Counted from the stretch's first letter, positions 1 to 8,519 are shown. The stretch is DNA of 64,000 bases from Paenibacillus sp. FSL R7-0337 (GCF_037969875.1 NZ_CP150218.1:1550001-1614000); one strand, 5' to 3'. Numbers and translations are program-made. Notes: generated from the sequence alone by a model not told the origin.

Positions 1-1124
1 TCCAGCAGATTGGTCAGTACCTGCTCCAGCTTATCTTCATCGGCAGCCCCCAGCAGCAGCTCTTGCTCGGGCCGCTTCAGTTCAAGCATAATATCTCGTT
101 CCTTGGCTCTGACGGAGAATTTGCGGTATACCCGCTCCAGCAATTCTCCCACATCGACCTGAGCCTTAAGCATATCCGTATGCCCAGCTTCCATGCGTGC
201 CAGGTCCAGCAGATCCTTCACCAGACGGCCCATACGCAAGGATTCATCATGAATAACCTGAACCAGCTCGCTGCTCTCCTCCGGTGAGGAGGCCATTCCG
301 TCCAGCAAAGCCTCACTGTAGCCCTGCATCATCGAGAGCGGGGTGCGGATCTCATGAGATACATTGGCTACGAAATCTCGCCGCATCTTCTCCAGACGCA
401 CCTCCTCCGTCACATCACGCAGAACGGCAACGGCTCCGCGCAGATGATCTTCGGAATATAGCGGTGCCATGTGCACCGACCATACCCCCTGCCGGACATG
501 AACATTGGAGCGCTGATCGCCCCCGTCCTCAAGGGTGCTGAAGAATAGTGGACGCAGCGGCGGCGGCACTTCATTGGAAGAAGAGGCCTTCGGAACAAGT
601 CCGTTATCCTCTTCTTCCTCCCAGGTAAGATCACTCCAGGTTTCGAGGAGGGTCTGCCCATGCGGATTGGTGAGGATGATCCGGCCTTCGATATCGAAGG
701 TGATCACCGCATCGCTCATGCTGCGCAGGACGCTGGATAAATGCCCTTTTTCATTATTCAGACTGCGTATATTCTCTTCCAGCTCTTCCGCCATGTGGTT
801 AAACGATGTGGCAAGCTGGCCGATCTCATCGCTCGTGACCAGGGTCAGTCTTGTTCCATATTCGCCGCGGCGGATATCATTCGCTGCTTCAATAACCTGC
901 TGCATCGGCTGAGTGATCTTCGTGAACAGGAATAGGGCAAAGAATGTGGTCAGAGAGAATCCGATCATGCACGTATACATGAACAAGCGCTTGATTGCCC
1001 CGGAATTGGTGAAATTACTGTCGATGTAAGGCAGCAGGAACAGCCCGAGTGTAATGAGCACGACAGCAACCAGAAAGATGATCGTGATCCACAGCTTACC
1101 GACAAGACTTCTCCAGAAGTTCAC
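1..1124 (-). CDS. resE: ResE-type sensor histidine kinase (3' end beyond window)
   Basis: Membrane sensor kinase paired with ResD, controlling respiration and cytochrome genes in Bacillus. The frame starts with GTG at 1124, directly after the resD stop (TAA then GTG), and stays open to the window edge, giving about 374 residues. Visible in order: an N-terminal membrane segment, an extracytoplasmic stretch shorter than in B. subtilis ResE, a second membrane segment, a HAMP linker, a PAS-like region beginning near VLRSMSDAVITFD, the H-box ANVSHEIRTPL with the phosphoacceptor His, and the start of the ATPase domain. The ATP-binding N, G1 and G2 boxes lie outside the window. The identity rests on the resABCD context and domain order; Bacillus homologs sense redox or respiratory state. 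Confidence 0.9.
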   Translation of the reverse strand, partial: MNFWRSLVGKLWITIIFLVAVVLITLGLFLLPYIDSNFTNSGAIKRLFMYTCMIGFSLTTFFALFLFTKITQPMQQVIEAANDIRRGEYGTRLTLVTSDEIGQLATSFNHMAEELEENIRSLNNEKGHLSSVLRSMSDAVITFDIEGRIILTNPHGQTLLETWSDLTWEEEEDNGLVPKASSSNEVPPPLRPLFFSTLEDGGDQRSNVHVRQGVWSVHMAPLYSEDHLRGAVAVLRDVTEEVRLEKMRRDFVANVSHEIRTPLSMMQGYSEALLDGMASSPEESSELVQVIHDESLRMGRLVKDLLDLARMEAGHTDMLKAQVDVGELLERVYRKFSVRAKERDIMLELKRPEQELLLGAADEDKLEQVLTNLL

Positions 1125-1841
1125 TTATTTAGGCACCTCAAGCTTATAGCCTACTCCCCATACCGTTGTAATCATCGCTGCCGATTCCGGGGATACCTTA
1201 TTCAGTTTTTCACGCAGACGCTTGACATGGGTATCCACGGTGCGCAGATCCCCGAAGAACTCGTAATTCCATACATCCTTCAGCAGCTCCTCACGCGAGA
1301 ATACCTTGTCCGGTGAGATCGCCAGATAATGCAGCAACTCGTATTCCTTGGGTGTCAGACTTACCTCTTGGCCGCCTGCGCTTACACGGTGTGCATCATG
1401 CTCAATAATCAGGAACGGGAACACGATATTGTTGCTCGAATTGCTCTCTTTAGACAGAAATGCTGTCGCAGAGGAACGGCGCATAATCGCCTTGACCCGG
1501 TAGATTACTTCGCGCGGACTGAATGGCTTGACGACATAATCGTCTGCCCCCATCTCAAAGCCCTGCACCCGGTTGATCTCCTCACCCTTAGCGGTAAGCA
1601 TTAAGACCGGTGTGGACTTCACTCCTCTGAGTCTGGTCAGCACTTCAATGCCGTCGATTCCCGGCAACATCACATCCAGCAGGATCAGGCCGTAGTCATT
1701 AGCGGTTGCTTTGCGCAGGGCAATTTCCCCGTCCTCTGCCTCATCAATCTCATAGCCTTCTTTTTCAAGATACATTTTGAGCAGGCGGCGGATGCGTTCT
1801 TCGTCATCCACCACCAGAATTCTATTCAAGTGATCAGCCAT
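1125..1841 (-). CDS. resD: ResD, OmpR-family response regulator
   Basis: DNA-binding response regulator of the ResDE pair. The 238-residue protein has a receiver domain with the acidic pair in LVVDDEERIRR, the phosphoacceptor Asp in LILLDVMLPG, the Thr in LMLTAKG and the Lys in DDYVVKPFSPRE. A C-terminal winged helix follows (SREELLKDVW, RTVDTHVKRLREKL). Length and motifs are normal for OmpR/PhoB regulators. It abuts resE and lies 75 bp downstream of resC, as in the B. subtilis resABCDE cluster. ResD is known there to activate cytochrome biogenesis and anaerobic genes under oxygen limitation. Confidence 0.93.
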   Translation of the reverse strand: MADHLNRILVVDDEERIRRLLKMYLEKEGYEIDEAEDGEIALRKATANDYGLILLDVMLPGIDGIEVLTRLRGVKSTPVLMLTAKGEEINRVQGFEMGADDYVVKPFSPREVIYRVKAIMRRSSATAFLSKESNSSNNIVFPFLIIEHDAHRVSAGGQEVSLTPKEYELLHYLAISPDKVFSREELLKDVWNYEFFGDLRTVDTHVKRLREKLNKVSPESAAMITTVWGVGYKLEVPK

Positions 1842-1916
1842 TTACACAACAACCCCTTCATCAATTACAGTAGAACGTCACCTTGGATCATACGCGCCCG
1901 GAGAAACCCGAACTTA

Positions 1917-3179
1917 TCAGTCTGTTCCCGCGTATGAATGAAGTCCGGCAATAACCAGGTTAACGCCGACCAGGGTAAACATTACGATTAGAAAGCCGAG
2001 TACAGCGAGCCAAGCGGATTTGCGTCCCTGCCATCCGCGGGCCAGCCGCAAATGGAGATAAGCACTGTAGAACAGCCAGGTGACGAGTGCCCAGACTTCC
2101 TTGGGGTCCCATCCCCAGAATCTGCCCCATGCCACCTCGGCCCATATCATTGCAAAAATCAAAGCCCCCAGTGTGAAAATCGGGAACCCGATGGCGATTG
2201 CCCTGTAGGTAATCTCATCCAGATCATTCTCGTCGATTCCATCAAGCACCGGATGTAGGGCCTTCCCAAGCGGCTTACGCACGGCCAGCCGAAGAAGTCC
2301 ATACAAGAGCAGTCCGGACAGCAGTGACCAGATCACGGTGTTGAACTTGCGTCCTGCATTGACGCCATTCATCCAGGAAGGTGCTTGAAACAAAGGCTTC
2401 TGAAGCCCAAGAAACGGCTGGAAGCTCTCAATTTCGCTATGGTACGGTGCCACAATCGGCGGCATTTTATAACTCACTTTCTCTATTGTACTATCTTCCT
2501 GCCCGGGGCTGTCAATCGTAACGTTCGAACGGACAAAAACAGATTCATAGCCCGCACCGCGGAAGGCAAATACAGATCCAAGAAACCCAATTATAACAAT
2601 GATCGAGAACAGAGTAAATTCGATCAGCCGCTGTTGCTTACGGTCACTCCGTTCCTTGCTGTCAAATTTCACTGTCCGCAGCAGATACATCAGCCCGGCG
2701 GCAAAGCCTACCGCGAAGAAGGACTCCCCAAGCGCAGCAAGTGTGACATGAATATTCAGATAGATCGATTTCAGCGAAGGAATGAGCGGCTGTACTTCCT
2801 GCGGAAATACCGCTGCATAGGCCATCACAACAATGGAGATCGGAACCGCAAATACCCCAAGAATGATCTTGCGGTAGATGGCGAAGATCACCGTAAAGGC
2901 AACCATCACCATCATCGATAGGAAGGTCATGAACTCATACATATTGCTGACCGGAATATGACCGGCCCCCATCCAGCGGGTAATGAAGTAGGCCAGATGG
3001 CAGAGCAGCCCGAGTGAAGAGGTGATAAAAGCAACCCTGCCCCACCGTGCCGTATGCTCCTCCGGCTTCCTGCCTGACCATTTGCGGCCCATAATGGCAA
3101 TGGTGAACAACATGAAGGCACCGCTGTATAAGAAGAATGCGGCTATAAAGACGTCACTGCTGAAATCGAGCAAGCTCAT
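1917..3179 (-). CDS. resC: ResC/CcsA-type cytochrome c biogenesis membrane protein
   Basis: Heme-handling half of the system II (Ccs) cytochrome c maturation machinery; with ResB it delivers heme to apocytochrome on the outer face of the membrane. The 420-residue polytopic protein has many hydrophobic segments and the tryptophan-rich signature WGRFWGWDPKEVWAL near residue 365. Conserved His residues of the family lie near it and in the last loop (LHSYAG). The start ATG overlaps the resB stop (ATGA), so the two are translationally coupled. It is slightly longer than B. subtilis ResC. Confidence 0.92.
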   Translation of the reverse strand: MSLLDFSSDVFIAAFFLYSGAFMLFTIAIMGRKWSGRKPEEHTARWGRVAFITSSLGLLCHLAYFITRWMGAGHIPVSNMYEFMTFLSMMVMVAFTVIFAIYRKIILGVFAVPISIVVMAYAAVFPQEVQPLIPSLKSIYLNIHVTLAALGESFFAVGFAAGLMYLLRTVKFDSKERSDRKQQRLIEFTLFSIIVIIGFLGSVFAFRGAGYESVFVRSNVTIDSPGQEDSTIEKVSYKMPPIVAPYHSEIESFQPFLGLQKPLFQAPSWMNGVNAGRKFNTVIWSLLSGLLLYGLLRLAVRKPLGKALHPVLDGIDENDLDEITYRAIAIGFPIFTLGALIFAMIWAEVAWGRFWGWDPKEVWALVTWLFYSAYLHLRLARGWQGRKSAWLAVLGFLIVMFTLVGVNLVIAGLHSYAGTD

Positions 3180-4864
3180 GCCATGCCTCCTCCGTTGTCC
3201 AATGATTTGTCATCGACTGTCATGTCTATCTGCTCCAGAATAGAAACGAGCTCACGGCGGAAGCCGAACCAGTTCTTGTTCGTATGGCCTCCAAGCACCA
3301 GCTGTCCGCCCTCAACGATCAGCCAGATGCGTCTATGCTGCCAATAGAAGCCGAGTATCAGCCCCAGCATGACAATACCCGCACCCACCCAGACGAACGG
3401 CATTGCCCGGTCCACACGGATATTAAGATAGGTGGTGGATTCCGAGAAATCCACATCCGTCATACTCCCCACCTCAAGTTCCAGAAACCGTGTGCCGCCT
3501 CCAAGCTTATCGTTGATGGCCGCCTGCTGGAAGCGCTCCTTGTCCACCTGCTTCGGGAAATAGAAATATTGCTGCCCCTCTGCCGGCAGATCCGGACCAC
3601 GGATCAGGAAGAGAAACGCCGGAGCGTTCGGATAAGGGGAGGTAGAGACCGGACGGCCTTCCTCATTCAATCCGAAATCCATATACTTCTCCTTCAGCTC
3701 AAGGGTGTAGAGTCCCGCCTTGAAGCTGCGCTGCGGATTCTTCATATCCAGTCTGAACTTGCCGTAGCTCTCACCGGTTGAAGCATTGACGAGATCAGGC
3801 TGCACGGAACGCAGCACAGGCGTAAGATCATAGTCAAACTGATACGCTTTCATTCCTTGGTAGCTCAGCGGAGAATTTACCTGAATGTCGTGCCGGGCAA
3901 CTTCCGCAAGCTGAGGCTCCTTGGAGGGATCGCTGCAGTCCGCCGTACATTCATATAGAACCGCCTTAGTCTCGTAAAGCTTAGGGAGAACCTTCTTGCC
4001 CCGGAATTCCTCGGGCATCTCTTCTTCACTATAGAATTCTACTGTGAACTTCTCATTCTTCAGGTACATGCTGGTGTCCGGTATCCGTACTGCCTCTCCC
4101 TGCGGGAAGGCAAGATGCTGATCCATATTCAGACCCGGTAGTCCCCTGGCAAGCACAGCAAGTAAAAATATAATCAGGCCGATATGTATTACATAAGGAC
4201 CCCAGCGGCTGAAACGGTGTTTCTCGGCCAGTAATGCGCCGCCCTCCGTCCGCACGCGGTATCCTTTCTTCTGAAGCGGCTGAACGATCCGTGCCACCCA
4301 TTCCTCCGGCTCCCCTTCCACCTCTGTATTCAGCGTAAGCTTTTGACGGGTAAGGAATTGGCGGTGCTTGCGGATCTTCTGCCGGGTTAGCGCCTTGTAG
4401 AGCGGAAGCACGCGGTCCAGGCTGCAGATAACCAGAGAAGCTCCGATCATGACCAGCAGCGTCACGAACCACCAGGATTCATAGGTATGCGAAAGGCCGA
4501 GTCTATAATATATATTCCCGGCTGATCCATACGTTTGTTCATAATAGGTTGAAGCATCAATATTCAGAAAGGTGCTTTCTTGCGGAAAAATCGTACCGAG
4601 CATCGCACCCAGCAGCGTCAATACAATCAGGTAGATGGCGATTTTGACTGAGGAAAAAAAGTTCCAGACCTTATCGATCACTCCCGGACTTACCCGCTCC
4701 GAACGGCGGGCCACCCCATCGTAGCGCATCTCCAGATTCCCCGAGGCGTTCTCTTCCTTCTCATCCTGCGGCTTGCCGCAGGCTTCACAGAGAACCGTTC
4801 CTACCGGATTCTGATGACCGCATTCGCATTTGGTGTTGCTGATCAGCGGCTCATGCTTACTCAT
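3176..4864 (-). CDS. resB: ResB, cytochrome c biogenesis protein with N-terminal zinc-ribbon-like motif
   Basis: Partner of ResC in system II cytochrome c maturation. The 562-residue protein has the family layout: three early membrane segments (about residues 75-95, 130-150 and 220-245), a large extracytoplasmic domain and a last membrane segment near residue 490 (GAGIVMLGLILGFYW). Ahead of this lies a Cys-rich N-terminus with CEC and CEAC pairs (residues 14-32), which looks like a small zinc ribbon on the cytoplasmic side. I do not recall this in B. subtilis ResB. Start overlaps the resA stop by ATGA. Function from context is firm; the role of the ribbon is unknown. Confidence 0.92.
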   Translation of the reverse strand: MSKHEPLISNTKCECGHQNPVGTVLCEACGKPQDEKEENASGNLEMRYDGVARRSERVSPGVIDKVWNFFSSVKIAIYLIVLTLLGAMLGTIFPQESTFLNIDASTYYEQTYGSAGNIYYRLGLSHTYESWWFVTLLVMIGASLVICSLDRVLPLYKALTRQKIRKHRQFLTRQKLTLNTEVEGEPEEWVARIVQPLQKKGYRVRTEGGALLAEKHRFSRWGPYVIHIGLIIFLLAVLARGLPGLNMDQHLAFPQGEAVRIPDTSMYLKNEKFTVEFYSEEEMPEEFRGKKVLPKLYETKAVLYECTADCSDPSKEPQLAEVARHDIQVNSPLSYQGMKAYQFDYDLTPVLRSVQPDLVNASTGESYGKFRLDMKNPQRSFKAGLYTLELKEKYMDFGLNEEGRPVSTSPYPNAPAFLFLIRGPDLPAEGQQYFYFPKQVDKERFQQAAINDKLGGGTRFLELEVGSMTDVDFSESTTYLNIRVDRAMPFVWVGAGIVMLGLILGFYWQHRRIWLIVEGGQLVLGGHTNKNWFGFRRELVSILEQIDMTVDDKSLDNGGGMA

Positions 4865-5385
4865 GGTTCCACCAGCTTCCCGATTTGCTCGTCAAGCGAG
4901 CTCAGATCCAGCTGGCCGATATGAATGCTGTCCACCCTGCCCTTTGTATTAATGAAGAAGGTGGTAGGCAGCGGGGAGACCCCATAGCTGCGGACCGCAT
5001 CACGTCCCTTATCCATCACAACCGGAAAATCAATATCCACGAGCTTCACGAAATTGTCCACCGTCATCTGATCCTCGCCCACATTCACGCCTAAGACTAC
5101 AACACCCTGGTCCTTCCATTTCTCCCACTGCGCCTGGAGGGCAGGCATTTCCTTCACGCATGGTGCGCACCAGGAGCCCCAAAAGTTCAGTACAACCGAC
5201 TTCCCTCTGAATTCCTCCAGCGTATGGGTCGCACCGTCCAGCCCAAGCAATTCAAAATTAGGCGCTTTCCCGCCTTCTTGAGGCTTGCCGTCTCCCCCGA
5301 ACACAGAGGAGCTGATGGCATAAGCCCCAAGCAGAACGATTAGTAATAGTATCACGATTTGGATTGGCTTCCTGGCTTTGCCCAT
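4861..5385 (-). CDS. resA: ResA, membrane-anchored thiol-disulfide oxidoreductase
   Basis: Extracytoplasmic thioredoxin-like protein that reduces the heme-binding cysteines of apocytochrome c. From the ATG at 5385 the protein has 174 residues: an N-terminal signal anchor (IQIVILLLIVLLGAYAI), then a TlpA/ResA-type fold with the active site WCAPC at residues 72-76 and the cis-proline region PLPTTFF. The frame is open to 5412, but AAGGGGG sits correctly only for 5385. First gene of the resABCDE cluster, with ATGA coupling to resB. Confidence 0.92.
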   Translation of the reverse strand: MGKARKPIQIVILLLIVLLGAYAISSSVFGGDGKPQEGGKAPNFELLGLDGATHTLEEFRGKSVVLNFWGSWCAPCVKEMPALQAQWEKWKDQGVVVLGVNVGEDQMTVDNFVKLVDIDFPVVMDKGRDAVRSYGVSPLPTTFFINTKGRVDSIHIGQLDLSSLDEQIGKLVEP

Positions 5386-5431
5386 ACAGGGGTACCCCCT
5401 TCTGTGACGCAACTCATTACTTTAGTTGTAA

Positions 5432-5496
5432 GGTGTGAACATCCTATGAACATTATAACGAATATTGTCACAGTTTTAGGAGGGGAAATTGTGAAC
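5432..5496 (-). promoter_or_regulatory. Candidate resA promoter with ResD-like boxes
   Basis: The region upstream of resA holds a minus-strand TATAAT (5452-5457) with a poor -35, flanked by two TGTGAAC sequences on the plus strand (GGTGTGAAC at 5432-5440 and ATTGTGAAC at 5488-5496). They resemble the TTTGTGAAT element reported for ResD. The match is partial and the placement is inference. Confidence 0.3.
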
Positions 5497-5497
5497 T

Positions 5498-6256
5498 TTA
5501 TGTGTCTTTGCGTGTCTGATTATCCCGAAGCATTCCCGCTTTGGCAATTTGCTGCAGATGATTGATCTCATCCTTGGTCAAATGGCGGTAAGAGCCGCGC
5601 TTGAGATTCTGGAGCATGATATCCCCGAAGGAAATGCGCTTCAGACGGATAACCGGATGTGACACAGCCTCGAACATCCGCCGGACTTGGCGGTTGCGGC
5701 CTTCATGGATGGTGATGCTGATTACCGCTTCCTTATTGGCTTCATCGATATCCTTGTATTCGACTTCCGCCGGAGCGGTCATGCCGTCCTCCAGCTTAAT
5801 GCCAGCCTTCAGCTTGTCCAGCGCTGTGCCGTGCGGCACACCCTTGACCGTGGCCAGATACGTCTTCGGCACATGATGCTTCGGATGCGTGAGCAGGTTG
5901 GCAAACTCACCGTCATTCGTCAGCAGCAGCAGCCCTTCGGTATCGTAGTCCAAGCGGCCTACAGGGTATACACGCTCTGTAATTCCTTTCAGGTAATCCG
6001 TTACTACCTTGCGGCCCTTGTCATCCGAGGCGCTTGTAATTACACCTTTGGGCTTGTTGAACATAATATAGATTTTATTCTCGCCCCGGATCAGTCTGCC
6101 CGAGACTTTAATAATATCAGTTGCGGGGTCCACCTTCGTGCCAAGCGTAGTTACGAGTTCCCCGTTGACTTCCACTTTACCGGCCAAAATCATTTCTTCA
6201 CATTTGCGTCTGGACGCAACACCTGCTTGCGCCAATATTTTCTGTAATCTTTCCAT
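5498..6256 (-). CDS. rluB: RluB-type 23S rRNA pseudouridine synthase
   Basis: Predicted to convert a uridine of 23S rRNA to pseudouridine. The 252-residue protein has an N-terminal S4 RNA-binding domain (LQKILAQAGVASRRKCEEMI) and an RsuA/RluB catalytic domain with GRLDYDTEGLLLLTND carrying the catalytic Asp. The C-terminal GRNRQVRRMF motif is also present. In B. subtilis rluB sits between spmB and resA, as here except for intervening repeats and an IS element. The start has AGGTGAG upstream. Confidence 0.92.
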   Translation of the reverse strand: MERLQKILAQAGVASRRKCEEMILAGKVEVNGELVTTLGTKVDPATDIIKVSGRLIRGENKIYIMFNKPKGVITSASDDKGRKVVTDYLKGITERVYPVGRLDYDTEGLLLLTNDGEFANLLTHPKHHVPKTYLATVKGVPHGTALDKLKAGIKLEDGMTAPAEVEYKDIDEANKEAVISITIHEGRNRQVRRMFEAVSHPVIRLKRISFGDIMLQNLKRGSYRHLTKDEINHLQQIAKAGMLRDNQTRKDT

Positions 6257-6276
6257 TTTCGACTACTCACCTCAGG

Positions 6277-6621
6277 TTAATGATAACCATCAGAGGCATA
6301 AATCACAAGATCATTCCACGGAAAAAATGCGCCGGGGCAAGTCTCGCTATGCGATTCCACCGTAAGCGGCGATATTTCATAGCGCCCGGACAGCTCCAGT
6401 ATAAGCTTCCCCGCCGCGAACAGCTGCTGCTGGCGCTCCGGCAACTGGGGCAATTGCTTCGCCTCCCCATAGTTGCCCTCAAGGCATATATGAATATGCT
6501 CCGGGTCTGTCAGCAGCGGCGCCGCATAGACTGAGCCGTTCAGCCCGACCCAGAAGTCAAAGCCTTTGCCGTTAATAGACGGACAGCGGGAATGATGCAG
6601 AATAAAGCCTTTGTACTCCAC
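6277..6621 (-). CDS. Small N-acetylmuramoyl-L-alanine amidase-like (PGRP/Amidase_2) protein
   Basis: A 114-residue protein resembling the type-2 amidase/peptidoglycan-recognition fold. ILHHS near the N-terminus and SHSETCPG...FFPW near the C-terminus match the His...His...Cys zinc-ligand pattern of active family members. There is no signal peptide or cell-wall-binding domain, so the location is unclear; it could be cytoplasmic or carried by a prophage-derived system. Start: GTG at 6621 has GGAGG nine bases upstream. An ATG at 6657 extends the frame by 12 residues but lacks a ribosome binding site. Activity is inferred from motifs only. Confidence 0.7.
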   Translation of the reverse strand: MEYKGFILHHSRCPSINGKGFDFWVGLNGSVYAAPLLTDPEHIHICLEGNYGEAKQLPQLPERQQQLFAAGKLILELSGRYEISPLTVESHSETCPGAFFPWNDLVIYASDGYH

Positions 6622-6853
6622 CCTTGTCGTCCTCCCTCCGTATTGCTGAAATAGCATATGAAGTGGGGGGGCGGGCGGTGAGGAATGTTTGTTAGAATGT
6701 TTGGGGAGCGATGTGAAAGCAGGGCGAGAGCGGGGCCAGAGAGGGTAAAGGCGTTGACTATTCGTAACTCCTAGGAATGTTTGGACTTCCGGCCGCTGTT
6801 AAAGTTGGATTTCCTTGATTAGACTGCCATGCGGCAGTAGAATTCCAACACAG

Positions 6854-6909
6854 CTTATGCTTACGATGCGAGCTTTCCTACGGAAAGCTTTCAGGCGGAC
6901 GCTGGCGCT
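6854..6909. repeat. Interspersed palindromic repeat, copy 1
   Basis: About 56 bp containing a perfect hairpin, arms AGCTTTCC (6871-6878) and GGAAAGCT (6882-6889), followed by TTTCAGGCG. A second copy with about 80 percent identity lies at 19309-19364 in another intergenic region. Function unknown. Confidence 0.8.
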
Positions 6910-6961
6910 CCTACAGTTCCAAAATTCCTCTCCGTTACTCCTTCTACGCACGGGCAAACCT

Positions 6962-7004
6962 AATAACAAACAGTCCTCACCTCCCGGAAGGGGGTGAGGA
7001 CTGT
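6962..7004 (-). terminator. Intrinsic terminator, probably of the dacB-spmA-spmB operon
   Basis: Arms ACAGTCCTCAC (6970-6980) and GTGAGGACTGT (6994-7004) form an 11-bp stem, followed on the minus strand by TTTGTTATT. The nearest upstream minus-strand gene is spmB, about 1.9 kb away because the repeats and the IS3 element intervene. Confidence 0.7.
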
Positions 7005-7078
7005 AGGACAAGCGGCAAGCGGCTGCGGGTCAGCGCTTGGGGACCACCACCACCGGCGGCAGATTGCCAGGGAAGTGA

Positions 7079-7190
7079 TAAGGTGCATTAATACCCTTCA
7101 TTCGCTTATCCAGCCAACTTTTCCTGAAATGAGGTGTATTAATACCCTTCATTCGCTCATACAGCCGACTTTTGCTGAAATCAGGTGTAT
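7079..7190. repeat. 51-bp tandem repeat array A, left part
   Basis: TGCATTAATAC or a close variant starts at 7084, 7135 and 7186, exactly 51 bp apart, giving two full units and the start of a third. Units share CCTTCATTCGCT and CTGAAAT. Read on the plus strand they encode a 17-residue repeat (RCINTLHSLIQPTF...). The array is broken by the IS3-family element and resumes at 8583. Confidence 0.85.
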
Positions 7191-7266
7191 TCTCCACAGC
7201 CCCCTAATGAAGTTGGAGTCCTCCCCCACAAAAATGTAGACTAGAGATAGGAGGAGGATGAACGGT

Positions 7267-7581
7267 ATGGGACACTTAACAGGAACAAGAGAGAAGGCAG
7301 CGCAAGAGGTGTTATCTGGCATTAAGGCGGCGGTGGTTGCCCGAAAGTATGGGGTGACTCCGTCTACGGTGAATCAGTGGGTGAGGGATTACCGGGAAGC
7401 CCATGGGGAACAAGATCATCCGTACCCCCAGGAGCAGGTAGAGGAACTGAAGCGCCTGGTAGAGCTCGAGCAGAAATATGAGAAGGCCGTCAAGATGCTC
7501 GGTGAAAAGGAGTTAGAGATTGAGATTCTGCGTGAACTGCTAAAAAAGCCAACCCCTGCTTATCCGAAAAAATCGAGGTAG
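7267..7581 (+). CDS. IS3-family transposase OrfA (helix-turn-helix)
   Basis: A 104-residue DNA-binding subunit with a helix-turn-helix (VARKYGVTPSTVNQWV) and a leucine-zipper-like coiled coil after it (VEELKRLVELEQKYEKAVKML). The ATG at 7267 has GGAGGAGG nine bases upstream; an ATG at 7258 is too close to that site. Near its 3' end the frame contains A AAA AAG (7542-7548), a classic slippery heptamer for -1 frameshifting that would fuse OrfA to OrfB. Confidence 0.9.
   Translation: MGHLTGTREKAAQEVLSGIKAAVVARKYGVTPSTVNQWVRDYREAHGEQDHPYPQEQVEELKRLVELEQKYEKAVKMLGEKELEIEILRELLKKPTPAYPKKSR
7542..7548 (+). other. Programmed -1 frameshift site (A AAA AAG)
   Basis: Six A plus G, in the OrfA frame as A AAA AAG. 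Slipping by -1 enters the OrfB frame, which is open from here through the OrfB ATG at 7587, producing an OrfAB transposase. This is the usual expression strategy of IS3 elements. A second six-A run lies at 7567-7572. Confidence 0.7.
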
Positions 7582-7586
7582 CCGAG

Positions 7587-8519
7587 ATGTTCATTAAGCA
7601 GGGATATTCCGCAGCGCTGGTACTACGTCTCGTGGGGCTAGCAGAGTCTACGTATTACGACCGTAAGAAACGCAAGTCACAGGATACACAGGCCGTACCC
7701 CAGGGGCGCGGAAGACCCGTACCCGGCTACTCCCTGACCGAGTCTGGAGCGAAGATTAGCGACGAGGAAATCCAGGAATGGCTGCTGGAATTAATCGCTG
7801 GAGAAGAGCACGTGTACGGATACAAACTGCTGGCCAAGTGCTTGTGGAACCAGCACCGTTTAAAGCTTAATCACAAGAAAAGCTACCGGCTGTGTCAGGC
7901 GCTGGATATCCTGCAGCCGCAGCGTCACAAGCGTTTTAAGCATCCCCGGAAGCTGCCGGAGAACCGGGTCATTACCGGAGCAGGCCAGCTCTGGCAGATG
8001 GACATTAAGTACGGGTACGTGGCGGGCCGCGACCGGCATTTCTTTGTCCTGAGCATTATCGATGTGTTTACCCGTGTCATCGTCGGCTACCACCGCGGAT
8101 CGTCGTGTGAGGCCAAGCACGCCTGCCAGACGCTGGGACGCGCCATGGAGCAACACTGCGCCCCTGGCAGCGCACGCCCGGTGATCCGCACCGACAACGG
8201 CCCACAGTTCGTCAGCCACCTGTTTGGCGACATGTGTGAAAGCTGGGAAATGATCCATGAACGCATTCCGCCTCGAACGCCGGATTTAAACGCTTTTATT
8301 GAATCGTTCCACAGTAATATTGACCGGGATTTGTTCCGCAAAGAGGCATTCGACACGTTCGAAGAGGCCTATGAAGCGGTGGACCGGTACATGGACTTTT
8401 ACAACAACCGCAGAATGCATACGAGCCTTCGGAACATGCCGCCAGCTACCTTTGCGGAGTGGGTCCTGACCCAAGAAGACCGCTCCCGCTTCTTCTGGCC
8501 GAGAGAAAAAGCGAAATAA
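7587..8519 (+). CDS. IS3-family transposase OrfB (DDE integrase core)
   Basis: A 310-residue catalytic subunit. The rve/DDE core is visible: first Asp in WQMDIKYG, second Asp in IRTDNGPQFVS and Glu in NAFIESFHSNID, followed by YNNRRMH...L as in IS3/IS150 elements. An N-terminal HTH_21-like region precedes it. It is probably made mainly as an OrfAB fusion by the frameshift at 7542-7548. The gene is intact. Confidence 0.92.
   Translation: MFIKQGYSAALVLRLVGLAESTYYDRKKRKSQDTQAVPQGRGRPVPGYSLTESGAKISDEEIQEWLLELIAGEEHVYGYKLLAKCLWNQHRLKLNHKKSYRLCQALDILQPQRHKRFKHPRKLPENRVITGAGQLWQMDIKYGYVAGRDRHFFVLSIIDVFTRVIVGYHRGSSCEAKHACQTLGRAMEQHCAPGSARPVIRTDNGPQFVSHLFGDMCESWEMIHERIPPRTPDLNAFIESFHSNIDRDLFRKEAFDTFEEAYEAVDRYMDFYNNRRMHTSLRNMPPATFAEWVLTQEDRSRFFWPREKAK

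Larger units (their letters stand above)
6622..7196. other. Non-coding region with palindromic repeat, terminator and 51-bp repeat array
   Basis: About 575 bp without a convincing gene. It holds a G-rich stretch (6660-6760), a palindromic interspersed repeat (6854-6909), an intrinsic terminator (6962-7004) and the left part of a 51-bp tandem array (7079-7190). The short open frames here only translate the repeats. Confidence 0.7.
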
